From Pedobacter cryoconitis (GTDB taxonomy: Bacteria; Bacteroidota; Bacteroidia; Sphingobacteriales; Sphingobacteriaceae), in the NCBI GenBank assembly GCA_019352875.1, contig JAAAFW010000015.1, positions 550,455-614,454 of the forward strand: 64,000 bases of DNA. Reading direction: 5' to 3'. Both the position numbers and the translations under genes were made by a program. A model generated the notes under the pieces. It saw only the letters and a list, made by a program, of their open reading frames with translations. It searched no databases and was not told where the DNA came from. Positions 58,911-64,000 of this stretch are shown in pieces (the stretch's first letter is position 1; each line of letters begins with the position of its first letter).

Positions 58911-60047
58911 TTATCTTGATGTAGTTTTAGTAGGATCCTGTTTTAATTTTTCAGGTTTGATTACCTCTCCTTCTTTCAATTTGTCGATACCATCAAAAAC
59001 TATCTGATCACCTGCTTTCAAACCTTCTTTCACCAGATAATTGGTGCCTGCTGTTCCCAAAATGGTGATCGGTGTTTTACTTACTTTATTATTGTTGTCC
59101 AGTGTGTAAACGAACATTTTATCCTGAATCTCTATGGTAGAAGATTGCGGGATCAAAACAGCATCAGGATGAATCGTAGATAACCTCAATTTTCCGGTGT
59201 TTCCGGATTTCAAAAGTTCTTGTGCGTTAGGAAAGGTAGCTCTCAAAGCAATTGAACCCGTTTGCTTATCAAATTGTCCATCTACCATGTCAATCCGGCC
59301 GCGCTGCCGATAAATGGTTTTATCTGAAAGTACCAGAGAAACCTCAGGCAACTTACTGAGTCTTTCTGGTATAGACTTACCCGGATATCTATCATTAAAA
59401 CTGATAAAATCATCCTCTCCTAAAGAAAAATATACACGAACTTCATGTGCATCAGAAAGTAAGGTGAGCGGCGTCAGGTCACTTACACTGATCAGACTCC
59501 CTTGTTTCTTAGGCAAACGGCCAACAAAACCATTTACAGGTGCTTTAATCAGGGTATAGCCTAAGTTAATATTCGCGACTGCGACGGCTGCTTTGGCCTG
59601 TTCAACACTGGCTTTTGCCGATTGATAATTTGCTTTAGCTGTTTTAAGCTGGAAGTCAGCGATCACTTTATTGCTTACTAAAGGGGTAAGTTTCTCTACT
59701 TCAAGCTGTGCATTGCTCAGGGCCGCTTTTGCGGACTCTAATGAACCTCTGGCATTATTGACCGCTTCTTGAAAAGGCCTTTCGTCAATTTTAAAAAGAG
59801 GTTCTCCTTCTGCTACCCTGGCACCTTCATTTACAAAGATCTTCTTCAGGATACCAGAAACTTGAGGACGGATTTCCAGGTCTACCGTTCCCTGGATTGA
59901 AGCAGGAAATTCCTGGTAAGTAATTTCATTACTGGAAACTAAACGTAACACGGGTAAAGATGGCAGAGAAGCAGCCTGGTTTTGCTGATTCTTCCAGGCA
60001 CATCCTGTCAGAAATATGGCTAAAAGTAATATTAATAAAGGTTTCAT
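58911..60047 (-). CDS. RND efflux periplasmic adaptor (MFP)
   Basis: A 378-residue membrane-fusion protein with a signal peptide and lipobox (LTGC near residue 15). It has a lipoyl-like hairpin (about 60-180), with a coiled-coil segment around LVSNKVIADFQLKTAKANYQ, a beta-barrel part with LPKKQGSLISVSDLTPL and a C-terminal domain. It links the RND pump and OMF. An in-frame start at 60107 adds 20 residues before the signal; 60047 is preferred. The TetR gene lies 88 bases upstream. Confidence 0.9.
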   Translation of the reverse strand: MKPLLILLLAIFLTGCAWKNQQNQAASLPSLPVLRLVSSNEITYQEFPASIQGTVDLEIRPQVSGILKKIFVNEGARVAEGEPLFKIDERPFQEAVNNARGSLESAKAALSNAQLEVEKLTPLVSNKVIADFQLKTAKANYQSAKASVEQAKAAVAVANINLGYTLIKAPVNGFVGRLPKKQGSLISVSDLTPLTLLSDAHEVRVYFSLGEDDFISFNDRYPGKSIPERLSKLPEVSLVLSDKTIYRQRGRIDMVDGQFDKQTGSIALRATFPNAQELLKSGNTGKLRLSTIHPDAVLIPQSSTIEIQDKMFVYTLDNNNKVSKTPITILGTAGTNYLVKEGLKAGDQIVFDGIDKLKEGEVIKPEKLKQDPTKTTSR

Positions 60048-60135
60048 GGGGTTATTAAATTGTTTAACGATGTTAATTTTTGATGAATAAAAAAGATTGT
60101 ATTTCATTATTTTCAGATTGCAGTTATTTGATGTT

Positions 60136-60735
60136 TTATTCTTCGATATATTTAATTACACCCCTGATAGCATCTTTCAGAATGCGTTGGTTCATAGCCT
60201 CATCACGACCTTTATGGACAAGATTAATAGAGATAAGTCCATGGATTACAGACCAGAAAGTATAATACTTTCTACACACGAGGTTCTCGTTAAAATTTCT
60301 GACGGTAATTAGTTTTTCTATGACCCGAAAGAAAAGACTATCGGTCGCCTCTGCTTCGGCCAGTGTTTTTTCAAATACACATACGTTCATATCTACGCCA
60401 TACATGAGCTGATAAAGCTCTCTATTTTTAAATGCGAAATTCCAGTAGGTCTTCCACATGGCTTCAAGCTGTTTTTCTGCCTTGTCATGTTCAGATTGCG
60501 CTAATCTGATCTCTGCAGCCAGATTAATAAATCCTCTACGTGTTAATTCAATAAGGATACCTTCTTTGTTTTCAAAGTATTCATAGATCACTGGAGCTGT
60601 ATATTCTATTCTGTCAGCAATTTTCCTCATACTCAAAGAGTTCCACCCATCCCTTTTTACGATAGCCAAAGCAGATTCGAGGATATTGAGTCTTGTCTCA
60701 TCTTTTTGCCTTGCAATTCTGTCTTTACTTCCCAT
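60136..60735 (-). CDS. TetR family regulator of the efflux operon
   Basis: A 199-residue TetR protein: helix-turn-helix at about 15-60 (ILESALAIVKRDGWNSLSMR, then IADRIEYTAPVIYEYFENKE), followed by a helical ligand domain. It is the first gene of the minus-strand efflux operon and likely represses it, as with AcrR/NalC-type regulators. Upstream the promoter has a 40-bp element shared with the SDR gene. Confidence 0.88.
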   Translation of the reverse strand: MGSKDRIARQKDETRLNILESALAIVKRDGWNSLSMRKIADRIEYTAPVIYEYFENKEGILIELTRRGFINLAAEIRLAQSEHDKAEKQLEAMWKTYWNFAFKNRELYQLMYGVDMNVCVFEKTLAEAEATDSLFFRVIEKLITVRNFNENLVCRKYYTFWSVIHGLISINLVHKGRDEAMNQRILKDAIRGVIKYIEE

Positions 60736-60781
60736 GAAATCTGGTGTTATTTCAATTAATAGTTACTAAATATTCAGACAC

Positions 60782-60848
60782 CAAAAGTAGAGGCTTGTGT
60801 TTAAGGCTATTTATACAAAACAGGGAAATACAGATACTTTTCCACTAT
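60782..60848 (-). promoter_or_regulatory. Efflux operon promoter: -7 box plus 40-bp element, copy B
   Basis: TACTTTTG on the minus strand (60782-60789) matches TAnnTTTG. The 40-bp element (60809-60848) lies 19 bases upstream, exactly as in copy A (52997-53063), with 36 of 40 bases identical. Confidence 0.65.
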
Positions 60849-60917
60849 GGGCGGCCGGTGGGTAATGATTGAAATGTCCTGAAAAAACCAGGAAGCATCC
60901 TATTCAATAGATTAAAG

Positions 60918-60933
60918 TCCAAAGATCTTTGGA
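60918..60933. promoter_or_regulatory. 16-bp palindrome before DUF6010 gene
   Basis: TCCAAAGATCTTTGGA is a perfect palindrome that ends 12 bases before the ATG at 60946. It may be an operator, or partly a -7 box (GATCTTTG). Confidence 0.35.
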
Positions 60934-60945
60934 GAAAAAATAATC

Positions 60946-61392
60946 ATGAAAAATCACATTATTCCTGAGGTTGGGATACCTCAAATCATTGGCGCAGTTA
61001 TAGTCGCCACTTTGTATATCAGTATATTTTCCTTAGTTAAGGAAGAAAACCGGATAAGAATGAATGCAATTGTACTGGCGGGTGCTGGCGCTGCCTATCT
61101 GAGCAGTGGCCTCGGACCATGGGAGTTTGCCTTTTGTACGATTATATCAATCGTAGCCTATAAAGGTTTGACCAGAAATTATATGATTGGTGTCGGGTGG
61201 CTATTACACACGGTCTGGGATGTAATACATCATTTGTATGCTGATGCTATCGTACCTATGGACCCTACCTCATCTTTTGGCTGTATGATCTGTGACCCTA
61301 TAATGGCTATCTGGTTTTTCTTTGGTGCACCAGATATATGGGCTGTTCTGCGTAGAAAATTTGGAAGCGGAAAGCTTGAAACATATATTTGA
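60946..61392 (+). CDS. DUF6010 membrane protein
   Basis: A 148-residue protein with four membrane helices (about 12-30, 38-55, 60-75, 100-130) and a cysteine pair FGCMICDPIMAIWFFFGAPD. The YMIGVGWLLHTVWDVIHHLY segment with three histidines suggests metal or cofactor binding. It matches the DUF6010 family from memory. No known role. It is followed 11 bases later by an AraC gene, so the two form a unit. Confidence 0.7.
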   Translation: MKNHIIPEVGIPQIIGAVIVATLYISIFSLVKEENRIRMNAIVLAGAGAAYLSSGLGPWEFAFCTIISIVAYKGLTRNYMIGVGWLLHTVWDVIHHLYADAIVPMDPTSSFGCMICDPIMAIWFFFGAPDIWAVLRRKFGSGKLETYI

Positions 61393-61403
61393 GTTATAAG
61401 TCT

Positions 61404-62327
61404 ATGGACCAAAGCGACAAAATAAACATATACGGTACCAGAGCATTTACGTCGAAGTTTATGCCCTTGGCTAACCAGAATAATTCTATTCGCTATGATT
61501 ATGACCGGTTTTTAATCACAAGGATAGAAGAGATGTATCCTTATGTTGATCATTGTGTTCCGCCAACAAGGTCATTAACTGATATCATATTATTTATCAG
61601 TGCTGGTGAAGCAAAGATGAATATTGGCAGTGAACCTTATGTGGCCGTTAAAAACACCGTTTTATATATTCCATCTGGCCAGATTTTCTCCTTCGAGAAA
61701 TATGACATTAGTAATTCTACTAGTGGATTTTTAATCACCTTTAGCAAGGATATCCTGGCAGGAGATCATGAAAATTCAGACATATTTTCAGAATCTGGGC
61801 TGCTTAATTTTCCGGGAAATCCTCTCATTAGCCTGGAAAAAGAATGTTCCAGTTTTGCAGCTCAGTTGCTGGAAAGAATATTTAAAGAAAATAATGAGAA
61901 CGGATTAACCCGGCTGGAAATTATAAGAAGTTATTTTCTCGCTTTTATATTAGAAATCAGAAAAGAAAGCAGCGATGATATCATTTTAAAGAAGTCTGCA
62001 TCCATAAAACTGGTCAAAGATTTTATCACTTTAGTTAGCCTGCATGTGAAAAATAAAAAGCAGGTTAGTGACTATGCGCTGCTACTCCATATCAGTCCAA
62101 ACCACCTCAGTAAAGTGCTGAAAAAATTCACAAACAAATCTCCAACCAAATGGATATATGAAACTTTAATTCTTGAAGCGAAAGTTCTTCTTTTCCAGAC
62201 CAATATGAGTATCAATGAAATTTCATTTCTCTTAGGAATATTTGATCCCTCCTACTTTATCCGCCTGTTCAAAAAATATGAAGGTATCACGCCACTTTCT
62301 TTCAGAAATGAGAGTAGAAAGATGTGA
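61404..62327 (+). CDS. AraC family transcriptional regulator
   Basis: A 307-residue regulator with a cupin-like sensor and C-terminal double helix-turn-helix (about 210-305; VSDYALLLHISPNHLSKVLK, then MSINEISFLLGIFDPSYFIR and GITPLSFRNE). ATG at 61404 is preferred over a TTG at 61389 that overlaps the DUF6010 stop. It is transcribed with DUF6010. It also is a candidate binder of the 40-bp element 0.6 kb upstream. Confidence 0.87.
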   Translation: MDQSDKINIYGTRAFTSKFMPLANQNNSIRYDYDRFLITRIEEMYPYVDHCVPPTRSLTDIILFISAGEAKMNIGSEPYVAVKNTVLYIPSGQIFSFEKYDISNSTSGFLITFSKDILAGDHENSDIFSESGLLNFPGNPLISLEKECSSFAAQLLERIFKENNENGLTRLEIIRSYFLAFILEIRKESSDDIILKKSASIKLVKDFITLVSLHVKNKKQVSDYALLLHISPNHLSKVLKKFTNKSPTKWIYETLILEAKVLLFQTNMSINEISFLLGIFDPSYFIRLFKKYEGITPLSFRNESRKM

Positions 62328-62371
62328 TATCAAAAAATAAATTGATCTACAATTCTAAATATATAAAGCAA

Positions 62372-62420
62372 TATTCATAAGCATCAATTTGCTGAATCAG
62401 CAAATTGATGCTTATGAATA
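62372..62420. terminator. 24-bp stem-loop between convergent genes
   Basis: A 24-base arm (62372-62395) pairs perfectly with 62397-62420 across a single base, in the gap between convergent stops at 62327 and 62424. T- and A-rich flanks on both sides fit a bidirectional terminator. Confidence 0.7.
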
Positions 62421-62423
62421 AAA

Positions 62424-63395
62424 TTAAAGAGATTCTGTTAATCCAAAAAACCTAATAGCTTCTAGCGGAGCATTAAAATTACCAGTAGTCTTGCCCATTA
62501 ACCTGGGAAACCTAAATTTTTGCTGAGGGATCACATGTCCGCCCCCGACAATGGTAACCAATTCGACAGCTGGTTTTCCCGATGATGTCCATCGCTGAAG
62601 CTCAACCGATGTCGGATCATCCGCTTTTTGACTTGGAAAGATTTTGTTTTCCGGAGATGAATTCATCGCATTACGTTCCACAAAATATTCAGCAGTAGCT
62701 TTAGCAGAAATTGCTGTACCCACCTTTTTCATGCCAAACAAAGTTACTGGTCCTCCCAAATAAGGATTTATTCCATCTTTTGTTCCCGTCACAAGCATGA
62801 CCCTTGAAGCAGGTCCTTTACCAGTAAATGAAAAAGTTTCGGGCGTAGGTAAATTAGCACTTATCGCACAGATGGCATTCACAAGTTTTGGTTTTTCCAG
62901 AGCCAGCCTGATAGCCACCTGCCCTCCATTGGAGAAACCAAAGATAAATACCTTTTGCGTATCGATATGCTGCTCTTTCCCAAATCTGTTGACCATGGAT
63001 TCAATAAAACCTACATCGTCAATATTTTCTTTTTTTGCTTCAAAAGGAGAATTCGTCCGCAAGTCATTCCAGTTGCCTTTATAACCATTAGGGTAAACAA
63101 CGATAAACCCATATTGGTCAGCCAGCTTATCCAGTTCATAGCCACTCCATTGCCTCATACGTATGGCATTCATCCCGGTACCATGCATAGCAAAAATGAT
63201 TCCCGGCCCGGAAGATAATTTTCGGGGAATATAACTCAGGTAATTCCGGTCCAGATTACCCACTTGAATGTTCTGGCGGTAAATTTTCCCGCTTAGTTTT
63301 GGTTCAGCAGGTATAGCTGAATAAACAAAATAAGAATAAGTCGCAGCTCCCATGAGCAGTACAATTACAATTATTAAAAAAATTTTAGTGATCAT
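62424..63395 (-). CDS. Alpha/beta hydrolase, PHB depolymerase/LpqC-like esterase
   Basis: A 323-residue protein with a signal-anchor (about 3-23) and an alpha/beta-hydrolase domain: AMHGTGMNAIRMRQWSG (oxyanion turn), VFIFGFSNGGQVAIRLALEK (Ser nucleophile, about residue 157), MLVTGTKDGINP (Asp) and GGGHVIPQ (His). It matches the esterase_phd family of polyhydroxyalkanoate depolymerase-like proteins. Probably secreted or periplasmic. Divergent from an HxlR gene. Confidence 0.85.
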   Translation of the reverse strand: MITKIFLIIVIVLLMGAATYSYFVYSAIPAEPKLSGKIYRQNIQVGNLDRNYLSYIPRKLSSGPGIIFAMHGTGMNAIRMRQWSGYELDKLADQYGFIVVYPNGYKGNWNDLRTNSPFEAKKENIDDVGFIESMVNRFGKEQHIDTQKVFIFGFSNGGQVAIRLALEKPKLVNAICAISANLPTPETFSFTGKGPASRVMLVTGTKDGINPYLGGPVTLFGMKKVGTAISAKATAEYFVERNAMNSSPENKIFPSQKADDPTSVELQRWTSSGKPAVELVTIVGGGHVIPQQKFRFPRLMGKTTGNFNAPLEAIRFFGLTESL

Positions 63396-63455
63396 ATTAT
63401 TAAATTTATAAGTACAAATTTATTTATATTCACTTACTATTTAATACCAGTATAC

Positions 63456-63477
63456 AAAAGGTTACTGGTAACCTTTT
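63456..63477. promoter_or_regulatory. 22-bp inverted repeat, likely HxlR operator
   Basis: AAAAGGTTAC and GTAACCTTTT arms match perfectly with a 2-base centre, between the divergent esterase (start 63395) and HxlR (start 63491) genes. Confidence 0.65.
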
Positions 63478-63490
63478 AGTTATCAGAACA

Positions 63491-63859
63491 ATGGAAAAAT
63501 CATGTGAAAGTCCGAATATCACCTCCGAAGACTGCTCTGCTATGCTTTTGGCTGTAGGAGATGCGCTTTATGCAGTAGGTGGGAAATGGAAATTAAGAGT
63601 AATTATTGGCCTTTCGGGAGACAATAAAAGATTTAATGAATTAAAGCGAATTATCCCTGGTATATCTGCCAGAGTATTATCTAATGAATTGAAAGAATTA
63701 GAAATGAACGGTTTCGTGAAAAGAATTGTTTATGCTGATGCATCTCCTGTAATGGTAGAATATGAACTGACTGATTATAGTTCCACCCTGAAGGATGTAG
63801 TCAGATCATTAAGTGAATGGGGCACAACACACAGGGAAAGGATAAGGCAGATCAAGTAA
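63491..63859 (+). CDS. HxlR family transcriptional regulator
   Basis: A 122-residue winged helix-turn-helix protein: LAVGDALYAVGGKWKLRVII, FNELKRIIPGISARVLSNEL (recognition helix) and VMVEYELTDYSSTLKDVV are family marks. Cys5 and Cys14 near the N-terminus might act in sensing but HxlR sensors are varied. It diverges from the esterase gene; the palindrome between them is probably its operator. Confidence 0.87.
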   Translation: MEKSCESPNITSEDCSAMLLAVGDALYAVGGKWKLRVIIGLSGDNKRFNELKRIIPGISARVLSNELKELEMNGFVKRIVYADASPVMVEYELTDYSSTLKDVVRSLSEWGTTHRERIRQIK

Positions 63860-63870
63860 AATATTCAAAG

Positions 63871-64000
63871 TGTAACGTCCTGAAATAGGTTGACATAAAT
63901 TTAACCATAAAAATCCTTAACTGTTTATTCAGGTAGGGATTTTTTGCTTATGGATTTGGCTAGGAGTTTTAAAATTTAAGGCTGTATGCGGTCTTCTATT
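63871..64000 (-). mobile_element. IS3-family insertion sequence, one end
   Basis: The sequence from 63871 begins TGTAACGTCCTGAAATAGGT, a terminal sequence type seen in Bacteroidetes IS3 elements (recalled, not compared). It contains the 3' end of a transposase gene on the minus strand, and continues beyond the window. Only the one end can be seen, so target-site duplication cannot be checked. The element lies 11 bases after the HxlR stop. Confidence 0.6.
63929..64000 (-). CDS. IS3-family transposase, C-terminal end (partial)
   Basis: On the minus strand the last 23 codons read NRRPHTALNFKTPSQIHKQK and then IPT before a stop at 63929. NRRPHTALN is the typical C-terminal motif of the IS3-family OrfB integrase (rve) domain. 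The rest of the transposase, including the DDE residues, lies outside. Confidence 0.75.
   Translation of the reverse strand, partial: NRRPHTALNFKTPSQIHKQKIPT

Noticed and set aside
53088..60735. MFS gene as a separate transcription unit
   Set aside because: It follows the outer-membrane factor gene by 12 bases with no terminator or promoter between, so it belongs to the efflux operon.
1..64000. CRISPR array
   Set aside because: No regularly spaced direct repeats were seen; the repeats found are single hairpins, operators and one 40-bp pair.

Overview
The window is low-GC DNA from a member of the Bacteroidetes, most likely a Pedobacter-like Sphingobacteriaceae. The evidence is a TonB-dependent receptor with an N-terminal carboxypeptidase-like domain, DUF4374 and PepSY iron-locus genes, MacB/FtsX permeases of the Bacteroidetes type, and -7 promoter boxes of the TAnnTTTG type (for example before tRNA-Lys and a tetR gene). 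Shine-Dalgarno sequences are scarce. No rRNA, CRISPR array, phage or plasmid genes were seen. Genus assignment is inference.

Layout. 1-4.7 kb: 5' part of a lipid A-type acyltransferase, a HEPN protein, a methyltransferase, a VOC protein, and a TetX-like FAD monooxygenase divergent from an AraC regulator. 4.8-10.1 kb: a compact membrane cluster (LRR membrane protein, GIDE-domain protein, LemA, small membrane protein, FtsX-like permease), the best candidate for an uncharacterised system. 10.1-20.2 kb: secreted proteins and small redox enzymes paired with regulators (TetR/SDR, HxlR/flavodoxin reductase, AraC/SDR), with clear palindromic operators, plus two decaying genes (an alpha/beta hydrolase remnant and a frameshifted Fpg/Nei glycosylase). 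20.3-27.2 kb: a minus-strand iron-type uptake operon (DUF4198, TonB receptor, DUF4374, two small membrane proteins, PepSY protein). 27.4-38.3 kb: SatD/DUF3307 pair, LtaS-like sulfatase, a beta-hydroxyacid dehydrogenase, ABC1 kinase, a two-component system and a hybrid histidine kinase.

38.3-43.8 kb: a 60-nt perfect hairpin, an aldo/keto reductase, an ABC exporter, tRNA-Lys(UUU), an SDR/NTF2-like gene pair, then a duplicated tRNA 3' end and a frameshifted IS21 istA remnant, which suggests an old insertion at the tRNA. 43.8-45.8 kb: Crp/Fnr regulator, SMR transporter and deoxyhypusine-synthase-like enzyme in a row. 46.2-53 kb: an NTF2-sugar dehydrogenase fusion, two AraC regulators, quinone oxidoreductase, DJ-1/PfpI protein and SDR. 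53-60.7 kb: a TetR-MFP-RND-OMF-MFS multidrug efflux operon. 60.9-64 kb: DUF6010 membrane protein with an AraC regulator, an esterase divergent from an HxlR regulator, and the end of an IS3-family element running off the right edge.

The general theme is redox and detoxification: five SDRs, several other oxidoreductases and two export systems sit beside five AraC, two TetR, two HxlR and one Crp/Fnr regulator. A 40-bp element conserved at the same distance from the -7 box upstream of both the efflux operon and the SDR gene 7.8 kb away suggests that the two are co-regulated.
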